Shown here: piece after piece, positions 29,657 to 41,155 of the stretch
How the letters are laid out: every line of letters starts with the position of its first letter
Numbering within the stretch: position 1 is the first letter of the stretch
NCBI GenBank assembly: GCA_003210895.1
Contig: QCUB01000004.1
Coordinates: forward strand, 1-55,884
Direction: 5' to 3'
Source: Prochlorococcus sp. AG-676-M04
Lineage (GTDB): Bacteria; Cyanobacteriota; Cyanobacteriia; PCC-6307; Cyanobiaceae
Length of the DNA: 55,884 nucleotides
The notes under the pieces: generated by a model
What the model saw: the letters and a program-made list of their open reading frames with translations, nothing else
Database searches by the model: none
Told to the model about the DNA's origin: nothing
Translations under genes and position numbers: made by a program

Positions 29657-29698
29657 AATGATCGATAGTCCACCAGAGAAGTTTTTTAGATTGGTTTA
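29657..29698 (+). CDS. 13-codon ORF with consensus SD
   Basis: AAAGGAGGG precedes ATG; the product would be M-I-D-S-P-P-E-K-F-F-R-L-V. A hairpin (AATTAACA pairing TGTTAATT, about 29711-29752) and a strong terminator follow at once, so this is either a leader peptide, a tiny gene or part of a dual-function RNA. Confidence 0.4.
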
Positions 29699-29774
29699 AG
29701 CAACCAACTAAATTAACAGCAAGGATCAATGATTTAGGTGAGTTGTTAATTTATTCCTACACATAACTAAGTGA

Positions 29775-29815
29775 AAGAGATTGTTTCCTAAAGGCGGGAT
29801 TCAATCTCTTTTTTT
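29775..29815 (+). terminator. Strong intrinsic terminator
   Basis: AAGAGATTG pairs CAATCTCTT (9 bp, 29775-29810), followed by a T-run. It ends the transcript carrying the 13-codon ORF. Confidence 0.8.
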
Positions 29816-30066
29816 ATTGGGTTTACATCAACACAAACATCTCGTATTTATGTCTATTTTGCCAATATTAAAAAGCATCCATTACAACCTAAGCAAAGCG
29901 GTGGTCTATGGGTGCAAATAATTTCAAAGTAATTAAAATTCATCTCCAGCAAGAAAAATATAGATATCAAATGCCAAATTTAAAACCTTTAGATTAGGTA
30001 CTTTACCTAAAATTTGACTTTATTAGGAAAAAGTTGCTAGATGTTCTGCAGATTGGAGAATTAATT

Positions 30067-30234
30067 ATGAAAAAAGACATTTTATCAAACCTCAAAAATA
30101 CAGATGCTTTGGAAAATTTCTTCGAATGCATTACTTCATGCAGTATCAATAGTGAGGGGGTGGACTGTACGACCGCTTGTTATGCTAAACACTTGGAACC
30201 AGCTAATGTCGATTATCCTTTAAACTTTTTATAA
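30067..30234 (+). CDS. Twin CX3C peptide
   Basis: 55 aa from the ATG at 30067, preceded by TTGGAG (an in-frame TTG lies further upstream). F-F-E-C-I-T-S-C, then 8 residues, then C-T-T-A-C-Y gives CX3C-X8-CX3C, a pattern suited to a helical hairpin held by two disulfides, or to metal binding. The x8 and x3 spacings are the same as in the neighbouring Cys-tail peptides. Confidence 0.6.
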   Translation: MKKDILSNLKNTDALENFFECITSCSINSEGVDCTTACYAKHLEPANVDYPLNFL

Positions 30235-30288
30235 GCAGATTAAACAAAGTTAAGATTGAATATATTTATATATCTAAAGTTTCAGAAA

Positions 30289-30429
30289 TTAAATTTCGCA
30301 GCCTCGGAAAGAGGGGTTTTCTTCACACTTCAGTTTCCAATATAAAACTTTAATATTAGATCCATTATCTAAATCATTAATAGTTTTTAAGTATTTAGGA
30401 ATGATTGTATATGGGACTCTCTTGTTCAT
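30289..30429 (-). CDS. Cys-tail peptide, type C-x8-C
   Basis: 46 aa after CTAGGAGGACATC. Start V-P-Y-T-I-I-P-K-Y-L-K-T-I; end Y-W-K-L-K-C-E-E-N-P-S-F-R-G-C-E-I, matching W-N-N-E-C-E-E-H-P-T of 7455 but without the last C-D. Convergent with the twin CX3C gene. Confidence 0.65.
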   Translation of the reverse strand: MNKRVPYTIIPKYLKTINDLDNGSNIKVLYWKLKCEENPSFRGCEI

Positions 30430-30474
30430 GATGTCCTCCTAGTTATTATTGATTTTTCAAATAACTAAGACTTG

Positions 30475-30657
30475 CTAATCACAGTAAATTAAACAATTCT
30501 GATTCGTTGGATGCTCTTTACATTCTTTATTCCAAAAGTCTTGATCTTCCATAGGACATTTTTCTAGTTCTTTGGGCGTATTGTTCAAATTTAAGCCTGC
30601 ATAGTTGAATGCAGTCAGATATCTTGGAAGAATATTAAATTGATTGAATAGTTTCAT
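30475..30657 (-). CDS. Cys-tail peptide, type C-x8-C-x3-C
   Basis: 60 aa after AGGAGG. N-terminus M-K-L-F-N-Q-F-N-I-L-P-R-Y-L; end F-W-N-K-E-C-K-E-H-P-T-N-Q-N-C-L-I-Y-C-D. Nearest relatives here are 7455 and 7809, 23 kb away. Upstream a 17-codon frame ends just before it, with its own AGGAGG-like sequence. Confidence 0.7.
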   Translation of the reverse strand: MKLFNQFNILPRYLTAFNYAGLNLNNTPKELEKCPMEDQDFWNKECKEHPTNQNCLIYCD

Positions 30658-30790
30658 TTAGACCTCCTGGATCTACAACTATATTGTCCTCCTATTTTCA
30701 TTTAATTGATATGGTGGTTTTTGCTCAAGCATTTATGCTTTGGGGTTCTCAGCACTATATTTCCAGAGTAGATAGGAGTATAAATAATTC

Positions 30791-30868
30791 AGGAGTCAAA
30801 AGCACTTCATCGACTTTGTGGACACTGAGGTGCATGACTTGAAGAGGGCGAAAAGCCCTCTTATTTAT
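30791..30868 (+). ncRNA. Candidate small ncRNA
   Basis: TATAAA (30779-30784) would start a transcript near 30791. AGTCA-AAA-GCAC pairs GTGC-A-TGACT, and the RNA ends in AGAGGGC-GAAAA-GCCCTCT (30843-30861) plus a T-rich tail. A 43-codon frame (30711-30842) covers the same DNA but lacks a binding site. 30863-31035 shows nothing else. Confidence 0.5.
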
Positions 30869-31035
30869 TTAGTTAAAAGATAGATCATGAATACCAAATC
30901 ACATAAATAAACATAATAATAACTTTGTATCAACATGAACGTAATGAATAAAATTTAACATTGCTACAGTTGAGGTGCGTGGTTAATATTGGCATCGTTC
31001 CGCTGATATTCCCGCCCGGATTTAAACCAATTAAA

Positions 31036-31075
31036 TGTTGATCTAAATTAGAGAATATTGAAGACCTCTTTTTTA
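31036..31075 (+). promoter_or_regulatory. TTGACAGT-type leader, diverged
   Basis: TGTTGATCTAAATTAGAG, then a CTCTTTTTTA stretch before an ATG at 31076 that opens a 19-codon frame. It aligns with the leaders but has lost the ACAGT part. Confidence 0.3.
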
Positions 31076-31138
31076 ATGGATAAAAGATTTATAGCTGAAA
31101 AGATAATGATTCTTCTGATTTCTTTAATTGCTTAAAGA

Positions 31139-31252
31139 ATGGAATTACTTCATCAAATATTTCCTCCGTGGCATATATACTTAGATGTTTTTCTGCTTGG
31201 TATTGGTTTATATGTTTATCTAAGAATTACTAAAAAAATAAATACAAAATAA
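31139..31252 (+). CDS. 37-aa membrane peptide
   Basis: E-L-L-H-Q-I-F-P-P-W-H then one span (about 13-28) and a basic tail (R-I-T-K-K-I-N-T-K). Last small gene before the EVE gene. 31253-31406 holds the probable EVE promoter (TATAGACT just before the ATG). Confidence 0.45.
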   Translation: MELLHQIFPPWHIYLDVFLLGIGLYVYLRITKKINTK

Positions 31253-31406
31253 AAGAAACGCTAACTAAGCTATTTCTATATTTTTCTAAACTTTCTTCGA
31301 CCAACTATCTTCGATAAACTAAATAAAATGCCTTGGATTTAGCTGGCTTATGAAAAAGTTAACAAAATGCCATACCAGCAGCCCTATTTTCCCCAAAATA
31401 TAGACT

Positions 31407-31874
31407 ATGACTGAACCTAACTACTGGCTAATGAAAAGCGAACCAGATGCTTATAGTATTGACAACTTAAAAAGGGATGTAGTTACTTTATGGGATGGCA
31501 TTCGCAATTATCAGGCACGTAATTTCATGAGAAAAATGGCAGTTGGTGATAAAGTTTTTTTTTACCATTCAAATTGCAAGCCTCCTGGAATCGTTGGTTT
31601 TATGGAGGTTATCGATCTAAATATTGTTGACCCTACTCAATTTCAAACAGAGTCAAATTATTATGACCCTAAATCAACTCCTGAGAAACCAAGATGGGAC
31701 TGTGTGAAAGTAAAATATCTTTTTAAAACTGATAAATTTTTAAGTTTACCTGAATTAAAAACCTTATTTAATGAGGAGGAGTTATTACTAGTTAAGAAAG
31801 GTAATAGATTATCTATAATTCCCATAAAAATAGAAATAGCTAAATTAATCCTAGAAAAAATTAAAAGAAGTTGA
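31407..31874 (+). CDS. EVE-domain protein
   Basis: 155 aa, full length for the family. N-Y-W-L-M-K-S-E-P-D-A-Y (5-16), L-W-D-G-I-R-N-Y-Q-A-R-N-F (28-40), V-F-F-Y-H-S-N, and P-R-W-D-C-V (about 95-100) are the canonical EVE motifs that line a pocket for modified bases in nucleic acid. Probably an RNA- or DNA-modification reader. Three truncated copies of its 5' end lie upstream on the same strand. The intact gene marks the boundary to core genes. Confidence 0.93.
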   Translation: MTEPNYWLMKSEPDAYSIDNLKRDVVTLWDGIRNYQARNFMRKMAVGDKVFFYHSNCKPPGIVGFMEVIDLNIVDPTQFQTESNYYDPKSTPEKPRWDCVKVKYLFKTDKFLSLPELKTLFNEEELLLVKKGNRLSIIPIKIEIAKLILEKIKRS

Positions 31875-31881
31875 TCTTGAA

Positions 31882-32133
31882 TTAATTATCAAAATCGATT
31901 GAAAACATTTTACCTACATAGAGTCTAGTGAGCTCCCTATTTTGAAATCCTTTTTGCATCAAAAATCCCGCGATGGCTGTTTGTAATATTCTATATTGAT
32001 CCCAATTAGGATGATCCTCCACGAATTTATTCATAGCTTGTTGAAGATTTCCATGAAGATCACATTTGAAGCTAATTATTTCTTCTTTTTTGTCGATAAA
32101 TTTTTGATTAACATCACAATTTAATTCTTGCAT
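31882..32133 (-). CDS. DUF2811 family protein
   Basis: 83 aa. The pattern A-M-N-K-F-V-E-D-H-P-N-W-D-Q-Y-R, then A-I-A-G-F-L-M-Q-K-G, then L-T-R-L-Y-V matches the cyanobacterial DUF2811 family (helical, perhaps ribbon-helix-helix-like). Convergent with the EVE gene. Confidence 0.8.
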   Translation of the reverse strand: MQELNCDVNQKFIDKKEEIISFKCDLHGNLQQAMNKFVEDHPNWDQYRILQTAIAGFLMQKGFQNRELTRLYVGKMFSIDFDN

Positions 32134-32220
32134 AATTCAGATAAAGATAAAAAAATATATATATGAAAATAGTTTTCTTTAAAAAAAGTAATTAGTCAAC
32201 TTCCCTTATCATATCAATGT

Positions 32221-32241
32221 CTCAAACTGTATTAGTTTGAG
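32221..32241. repeat. 8-bp inverted repeat
   Basis: CTCAAACT, 5 nt, AGTTTGAG. No T-run follows. It lies in the 311-nt gap 32134-32444; could be an operator or RNA hairpin. Confidence 0.4.
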
Positions 32242-32328
32242 AACCCAGTGAGGAAAATGCTTTTAATAGAAATTTATCTAAATTATATAAATCTTATAAG
32301 TAATATAAATTTTTCTTATGTTTGCAAG

Positions 32329-32381
32329 TTTTCCACACAACGCAGATCTATAAATACCTTTTAAATATTAACTGTGGAAAA
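32329..32381. promoter_or_regulatory. Pair of inverted DnaA boxes
   Basis: TTTTCCACA at 32329-32337 and its reverse complement at 32373-32381, both exact matches to the cyanobacterial DnaA box, in AT-rich DNA, with a weaker GTGAAAAA just after. dnaN, the usual oriC neighbour, is absent. Confidence 0.5.
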
Positions 32382-32444
32382 GATGTGAAAAAAGATTTTT
32401 TGTTCGGGGATTTTTTTTTTAAAAATTCCAATTTAATTAATTTT

Positions 32445-32816
32445 TTAATCCATTGATTCCCACATCTTTTTTATTTCATAAAATAAATTTTCAGCTATTG
32501 GTATAGGCCAATACATTTGAAATGATCTTGTTTGTTCTGAGCTTTCAAATATTAATCTTAAGTTCCATTCATCTTTCTTCCCCTCCAATTCTCCATACCA
32601 AGGCAATTGCTCTATTTCTAAATTAATTAACTCTTCATCCATTAAATCATCCTTTATTTCCAAAAATTGATCATTCAGTTTCAATAATAATTTATATAGC
32701 AATTCGAATTCATGTTTTTGTAATTCAATAGCCCAATTATTTACTACAATCAAAAAACAAAATTTACCCTTTTTGATATCTTTTCTTAGTCCCCAATTTT
32801 TTTCTTCTATTAACAA
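32445..32816 (-). CDS. DUF1818 family protein
   Basis: 123 aa. G-L-R-K-D, W-A-I-E-L, the L-M-D-E-E-L-I-N-L-E-I-E segment and W-N-L-R-L-I-F fit the cyanobacterial DUF1818 family. It lies 2 nt downstream of rpoZ, its usual neighbour, so it is probably co-transcribed. Confidence 0.85.
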   Translation of the reverse strand: MLIEEKNWGLRKDIKKGKFCFLIVVNNWAIELQKHEFELLYKLLLKLNDQFLEIKDDLMDEELINLEIEQLPWYGELEGKKDEWNLRLIFESSEQTRSFQMYWPIPIAENLFYEIKKMWESMD

Positions 32817-32818
32817 GA

Positions 32819-33055
32819 CTACCCAGGGAGTAAATCTGGTTGATCTTGTTCATCACTTAATTCAATAATTGATCTCTGAACTGGTTTAATTGCGGACTCT
32901 TCTAATAATCCGTCAAAGTCATCAAATCTTCTTTGTTTAGCTCTAAAAGCAATTCTTACTGTAGTTAAATATCTATTAGTAGATTTTCTTATTAAGCTTT
33001 CCCCTCTTTTTGCAAGATCATTATGATCAATATTTGAATTATTTGATACGTTCAT
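32819..33055 (-). CDS. rpoZ: RNA polymerase omega subunit
   Basis: 78 aa. [21 protein letters not shown] and A-K-Q-R-R-F-D-D-F are hallmarks of cyanobacterial RpoZ, and [10 protein letters not shown] is its usual end. Omega helps assemble RNA polymerase by holding beta'. Confidence 0.96.
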   Translation of the reverse strand: MNVSNNSNIDHNDLAKRGESLIRKSTNRYLTTVRIAFRAKQRRFDDFDGLLEESAIKPVQRSIIELSDEQDQPDLLPG

Positions 33056-33156
33056 GAAATTTTTAATTTAGCTATAGAATGAATTTTACATTAATAATAG
33101 CATCATTAATTTTATAAATTTTCAAACGAACTTATTAATTTAATAAGAAATCTGAT

Positions 33157-34722
33157 ATGGAAAAGAATTTTTCAGGAACACTTGCTCTTGATTTAGGTAA
33201 TACGAATACCGTAATAGCTTTTCAAGATGAGAAAGATAAGAGTTCAGTTTTAATAGAAATTCCTGGTATTACATCTGCACCTGGAGTTATTCCAACAGTA
33301 GTATGGTTCGAAGATGAGAAGAATATTACACGGATTGGATTATCTGCATTGAAAAAGAAAAATTTCTCTAATGCAGAAATATACTTTCATTCAAATTTCA
33401 AAAGATTAATTGGTAACCCTATTGAAAGGCAGAAAAAGAAAGTTTTAAATGCTACAGAATCAGGTGAAAAATTTTTCAAAATTCTTTGGGAAAATATTCC
33501 AAAAGAATTAGACATTAAAAGGCTAGTTTTAACTGCCCCAATTGACACATATAAAGGTTACCGAGAGTGGTTAATAAATCTCTTTAAAGATTTGCCTATT
33601 AATGAGATTGCGCTAGTTGATGAACCTACTGCCGCTGGAATAGGCATCAATGTTCCTTTGGGATCAAAAATAATGATTATCGATATTGGGGGAAGTACCA
33701 TCGATTTGAGTATAATTAAGACACAAGGTGGGGAGGGGAAATCTGCACCAATTGCTGAACTTTTGAAGTTTAAGGGAGAGGATGTGAGTGCAATATCAAA
33801 GCAAAAAATAAGATGTGCCGAAATAATCAGCAAATCGGGGTCAAAAGTGGGAGGTAAAGATATAGATCAGTGGATTGTTAATTATTTTTTACCTTCAAAT
33901 CAAGATGAGAGAAATCTTTCAATAGCAGAAAAATTAAAATGTAAGCTTAGTACCCCAGAAATTAAGCCTGAAAGAAGCTACGAAATTTCATTATTTACAG
34001 AAGAGAATGAAGAAAAAGAATTTTTCATGAGTAAAGAAATATTTGAAAAGATTTTGATAGAGAATAATCTTTTAAGCCACTTAAATTCCTTACTTAAGGA
34101 TTTATTAAACGAAGCAAGAGGTAAATTTTGTAAGGTAGTTGATTTGAACTCTGTGATTTTGGTTGGAGGCGGGACACAAATTCCATTAATAAAAGAGTGG
34201 GTCGCTAATGAGATTTCAGGAATAAAAATAAATTCACCCCCTCCGATTGAATCAATAGCAGTAGGAGCTTTGGCTATGACTCCTGGGGTAAAAATAAAAG
34301 ATATTTTAATTAAAGGTATATCTATAAGATTATTTAATAAAAGAGAACAAAAACATTTCTGGCATCCGATTTTTTTCAAGGGTCAAACTTGGCCTACAGA
34401 AAAACCATTTGAGTTAATTCTGCAAGCAAGTAAAGATGGTCAGAATATATTCGAAATTATTATTGGAGAAACTAAAATGAAAAGAGATTATGATGTAATT
34501 TTTGAAAATGGCTTACCAAAGTTATCAGAGTTTCAAAATGAAGAAGAAGTTTTTGAATGGAATAAAAAACCGTTAAGAATAAGTTTAAAAAATAGTTGCA
34601 AAATTGGAGATGATAGCCTAAAGCTATATTTTAGTATTAAAAAGGATTCATCTCTTTTCATTAGATGTTTAGACATGAATGAAAAAGAATTAGGCGAATT
34701 TAATTTAGGAAATATCTTTTGA
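33157..34722 (+). CDS. Hsp70-like (DnaK-type) ATPase
   Basis: 521 aa, shorter than DnaK (about 635). L-A-L-D-L-G-N-T-N-T-V (8-18), D-E-P-T-A-A (153-158), I-I-D-I-G-G-S-T-I-D-L-S (172-183) and V-I-L-V-G-G-G-T-Q-I-P are the phosphate and adenosine motifs of the Hsp70/actin fold. The C-terminal region after residue 400 is short and lacks an obvious lid, so it is a divergent Hsp70 with unknown clients. Divergent from rpoZ. Confidence 0.9.
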   Translation: MEKNFSGTLALDLGNTNTVIAFQDEKDKSSVLIEIPGITSAPGVIPTVVWFEDEKNITRIGLSALKKKNFSNAEIYFHSNFKRLIGNPIERQKKKVLNATESGEKFFKILWENIPKELDIKRLVLTAPIDTYKGYREWLINLFKDLPINEIALVDEPTAAGIGINVPLGSKIMIIDIGGSTIDLSIIKTQGGEGKSAPIAELLKFKGEDVSAISKQKIRCAEIISKSGSKVGGKDIDQWIVNYFLPSNQDERNLSIAEKLKCKLSTPEIKPERSYEISLFTEENEEKEFFMSKEIFEKILIENNLLSHLNSLLKDLLNEARGKFCKVVDLNSVILVGGGTQIPLIKEWVANEISGIKINSPPPIESIAVGALAMTPGVKIKDILIKGISIRLFNKREQKHFWHPIFFKGQTWPTEKPFELILQASKDGQNIFEIIIGETKMKRDYDVIFENGLPKLSEFQNEEEVFEWNKKPLRISLKNSCKIGDDSLKLYFSIKKDSSLFIRCLDMNEKELGEFNLGNIF

Positions 34723-34725
34723 ACT

Positions 34726-35265
34726 TTAACTATCTAAGAAGATACCTTCTTCACCATCAACTTGCTTTAAACATAAATGTATAGTTTCCTTTTTGCTAGT
34801 TGGAACTATTCTTCCACAAAAATCAGGCTGAATTGGTAGTTCTCTATGACCTCTATCAATCATTACTAATAACATTACCCTTTTAGGCCTACCCCAAGAA
34901 AGAAGTGCATCCATTGCAGCTCGAATTGTTCTTCCTGTATAAATAACATCATCAATCAAAACAATATCTTTTTTTTCAATGGATGTAGGAATATCGGTTG
35001 CTTTTATTAAACGAGTTCCAACTCTATTTTGATCATCTCTATAAAAAGTGGGGTCAATTATTCCTCTATTTACATTAACTCCGGTTTTAGAAAACATTTC
35101 TTTTCTTAAAACTTCAGCGAGATGAACTCCTCTTGTAGGAATCCCAACCAAAAGAAGATTTTCTAAATTTGAGATCTTTTCAATAATTTCAAAAGTTAAG
35201 CGAGAGAAAGTTTTCCTTAGCTCAAGTTCATTAAGTATTACGATTCTTTTATCTTGATTAGGCAT
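34726..35265 (-). CDS. pyrR: PyrR, pyrimidine regulator / uracil phosphoribosyltransferase
   Basis: 179 aa, usual length. L-L-V-G-I-P-T-R-G-V and the PRPP loop V-L-I-D-D-V-I-Y-T-G-R-T-I-R (about 100-113) are diagnostic. It converts uracil and PRPP to UMP; in some bacteria it also binds pyr mRNA. Convergent with the Hsp70-like gene, ends 3 nt apart. Confidence 0.95.
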   Translation of the reverse strand: MPNQDKRIVILNELELRKTFSRLTFEIIEKISNLENLLLVGIPTRGVHLAEVLRKEMFSKTGVNVNRGIIDPTFYRDDQNRVGTRLIKATDIPTSIEKKDIVLIDDVIYTGRTIRAAMDALLSWGRPKRVMLLVMIDRGHRELPIQPDFCGRIVPTSKKETIHLCLKQVDGEEGIFLDS

Positions 35266-35405
35266 GATTTATTTAAAAATAAACTTTATTCAATAATCCT
35301 TAATAAATTAGCAAAAGCTAACTAAATTACATATAAATTGTATGGAACCCCTTTTACGGCTAAATTAAAGATTGCTTCTTCAAAATCCTGCATTGTAATT
35401 AACGC

Positions 35406-37028
35406 ATGTCAAAGATTAGCAGCAAGAATATAAATAAAAGAAACGTTCCCGAGAGTCCTGTGGTTCTTGCAATTCTTGATGGATGGGGGCATCGAGAAGA
35501 AACTTTAGATAATGCTATAAAAAAGGCTAATACTCCTGTCATGGACTCTTTATGGCATGCTTATCCTCATACTCTTATTAGTGCAAGTGGAGCTGATGTG
35601 GGTTTACCAAGTGGTCAGATGGGTAATTCTGAAGTGGGCCATCTCACAATTGGATCAGGAAGAATTATTCAACAAGAACTTGTAAGAATTACAAATGTTG
35701 TAAAAAATAACCAATTAGATCAAGTAATTGAATTAAACGAAATAGCTAAATCAGTTAAGCAAAAAAATGGTACCTTGCATCTAACAGGTCTTTGTTCAGA
35801 CGGAGGAGTCCATAGCCATATTGATCACTTATTAGGATTAATAAAATGGGCATCTGAAGTTGGTATAAAAAAAGTAGCTATTCACGTTATTACCGATGGT
35901 AGAGATACGCCGGCAAAAAGTGCTTCTATTTATATAAAACGAATAGAAGCTTGCATGAAAAAATATAAAACAGGAGAAATCGCATCTATATGTGGCAGAT
36001 ATTGGATAATGGATAGAAATTTATTATGGGAAAGAACAGAAAAAGCCCTTGTTAATCTTACTGATCCATGTGTTAAGGTGAATGACATTTCTCCCGAAGA
36101 TTATATAAAAAAAAGTTATGGCGCAAATATTACAGATGAATTCTTGGAGCCCATAAGAATATCTAAAAACTTCTTAAAAAGTAATGATAGCTTAATTTGT
36201 TTTAATTTCCGTCCAGATAGAGCCAGACAAATAATAAAGGCTCTTTCAGAAAAAGAATTTGATAATTTCGAAAGAAAAAGCTTCCCTAATCTAGATATAT
36301 TAACTTTTACTCAATATGAAGCAAATTTACCAGTCAAAGTAGCATTCCCTCCTGAGTCTCTAAATAATTTTATTGGCCAGATAGTTTCAGAGAATGGACT
36401 TAAACAATACCGGACAGCAGAGACAGAAAAATATCCACACGTTACTTATTTTTTTAATGGAGGGGTAGAAATTCCTTTACCAGGAGAACACAGACATTTA
36501 ATTCCATCTCCCAGAGTCGCAACTTATGATATAGCTCCGGAAATGTCTGCTGAAGAATTAACTATTAGTTGCTCTAATGCTATAAAAACTGGTCAGTATT
36601 CTTTTGTAGTAATAAATTTTGCTAATCCTGATATGGTTGGACATACAGGTAATATGGATGCAGCTATAAAAGCCATTGAAACCGTAGATAGATGTATAGG
36701 TAAGATAGTTAATGCTACAGGAGAAATGGGAGGTAGTATCCTTATTACTGCAGACCATGGCAATGCTGAAGTAATGAAAGGTCCTTCTGGAGAGCCTTGG
36801 ACAGCCCACACTATTAATAAAGTTCCTTTAATTTTTATTGAAGGAGAGAAAAGAAAAATCCCAAACATGGGTAATGAAATTTATTTAAGAGAAAATGCTG
36901 GATTAGCAGATATTGCTCCAACCTTATTACAATTACTAAATCTTCCTATACCGAAAGAGATGACAGGAAAATCTCTTATTAAAGAAATCGAATTAAAAGG
37001 ATATAATAAAGTCGTTCAACATGTTTAA
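35406..37028 (+). CDS. gpmI: 2,3-bisphosphoglycerate-independent phosphoglycerate mutase
   Basis: 540 aa. A-I-L-D-G-W-G (22-28) and G-N-S-E-V-G-H (73-79) hold the first metal ligand and the catalytic Ser75; [15 protein letters not shown] and T-A-D-H-G-N supply further Mn sites. It interconverts 3- and 2-phosphoglycerate in glycolysis. Followed 29 nt later by secG, as in related genomes. Confidence 0.97.
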   Translation: MSKISSKNINKRNVPESPVVLAILDGWGHREETLDNAIKKANTPVMDSLWHAYPHTLISASGADVGLPSGQMGNSEVGHLTIGSGRIIQQELVRITNVVKNNQLDQVIELNEIAKSVKQKNGTLHLTGLCSDGGVHSHIDHLLGLIKWASEVGIKKVAIHVITDGRDTPAKSASIYIKRIEACMKKYKTGEIASICGRYWIMDRNLLWERTEKALVNLTDPCVKVNDISPEDYIKKSYGANITDEFLEPIRISKNFLKSNDSLICFNFRPDRARQIIKALSEKEFDNFERKSFPNLDILTFTQYEANLPVKVAFPPESLNNFIGQIVSENGLKQYRTAETEKYPHVTYFFNGGVEIPLPGEHRHLIPSPRVATYDIAPEMSAEELTISCSNAIKTGQYSFVVINFANPDMVGHTGNMDAAIKAIETVDRCIGKIVNATGEMGGSILITADHGNAEVMKGPSGEPWTAHTINKVPLIFIEGEKRKIPNMGNEIYLRENAGLADIAPTLLQLLNLPIPKEMTGKSLIKEIELKGYNKVVQHV

Positions 37029-37057
37029 ATTAAATAAATAGCAAATTAATTCAAAAT

Positions 37058-37282
37058 ATGAGTCAAATATTTACTTGGATATGGGTGAGTTCAGGAATTC
37101 TTCTTATACTTTTAGTATTGCTTCATAGTCCAAAAGGAGATGGAATGGGAGGAATAGCTGCGAGTGGAAGCTCAATGTTTACAAGCGCTAGCAGTGCTGA
37201 AGCATCACTAAATAAAATAACCTGGACTATTTTGATAATATTTTTATCTCTTGCAATAATTCTAAGTGCTGGCTGGATTTAG
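37058..37282 (+). CDS. secG: SecG, protein translocase subunit
   Basis: 74 aa with two spans (about 5-22 and 52-72) joined by a Gly/Ser/Ala-rich loop (G-D-G-M-G-G-I-A-A-S-G-S-S), the SecG pattern. It supports SecYE in moving proteins across the plasma and thylakoid membranes. Confidence 0.93.
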   Translation: MSQIFTWIWVSSGILLILLVLLHSPKGDGMGGIAASGSSMFTSASSAEASLNKITWTILIIFLSLAIILSAGWI

Positions 37283-37310
37283 TAGTTTCAAATTATTTTT
37301 TTTATTTTAG

Positions 37311-37403
<93 letters not shown>

Positions 37404-37427
37404 CTTTAAAACTAGAATTTTAGTTAT

Positions 37428-39089
<1,662 letters not shown>

Positions 39090-39113
39090 TTAATAATTTT
39101 TGAAACAAATAAA

Positions 39114-39425
39114 TTAGCTAACTACAGCCAAAATATCTTTTTCTGAAAGTAAGACGTACTCATCTCCTCCCAATTTAATGTCAGTTCCAGCATATTTGCT
39201 GTACAGGACTTTGTCGCCAATACTCACTTCAGGAGTTTGTCGAGAACCATCGTCGTTAAGCTTCCCAGGTCCAACCTGAGCGACTTCTCCTACCTGTGGT
39301 TTTTCTTTAGCTGAGTCAGGCAAAAGGATGCCTCCAGCAGTTTTTTCCTCAGATTCGGAAACTTTGATAAATATTCTATCTCCCAGTGGTTTGACTGTAG
39401 AGACTGTAAGTGAAACAGCTGCCAT
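39114..39425 (-). CDS. groS: GroES, 10-kDa co-chaperonin
   Basis: 103 aa. [12 protein letters not shown] and the mobile loop [11 protein letters not shown] (28-38) are diagnostic. It caps the GroEL cage. First gene of groS-groL. The 221-nt gap to atpD contains no classical CIRCE (TTAGCACTC inverted repeat); GACGC-TAT-GCGTC sits in the 5' region. Confidence 0.97.
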   Translation of the reverse strand: MAAVSLTVSTVKPLGDRIFIKVSESEEKTAGGILLPDSAKEKPQVGEVAQVGPGKLNDDGSRQTPEVSIGDKVLYSKYAGTDIKLGGDEYVLLSEKDILAVVS

Positions 39426-39641
39426 AGATTAATGGAGGGTCATAAATGCGACGCTATGCGTCAATAAAGTTGGTAAGAGTATTACTCAAACCGTATATTC
39501 AATAACAATAATCTGTTGAGCAGCAATTAAACCACTCTTTAACTGTGCGGTTGGCCGAACCCAGTTAACGAATATACCCTCGGGGTGGTAATATTTCGCA
39601 TTATGGGCTGTTCTAAAATCAGCTAATCATCACCAAGTTAA

Positions 39642-41108
<1,467 letters not shown>

Positions 41109-41155
41109 ATCATCAACTTTTATAAATAATTCTTATACTCTAAAAATTTAAATTA

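Noticed and set aside
29908..29997. 29-codon plus-strand frame starting M-G-A-N-N-F
   Set aside because: No ribosome binding site, no paralog, and AT-rich composition only.
30960..31035. GC-richer patch with TTCCCGCCCGGATTTAAACC, considered as tRNA or att site
   Set aside because: No cloverleaf on either strand and no second copy in the window.
32329..32395. Chromosomal origin of replication
   Set aside because: Two DnaA boxes are too few and dnaN, the usual neighbour in cyanobacteria, is absent.
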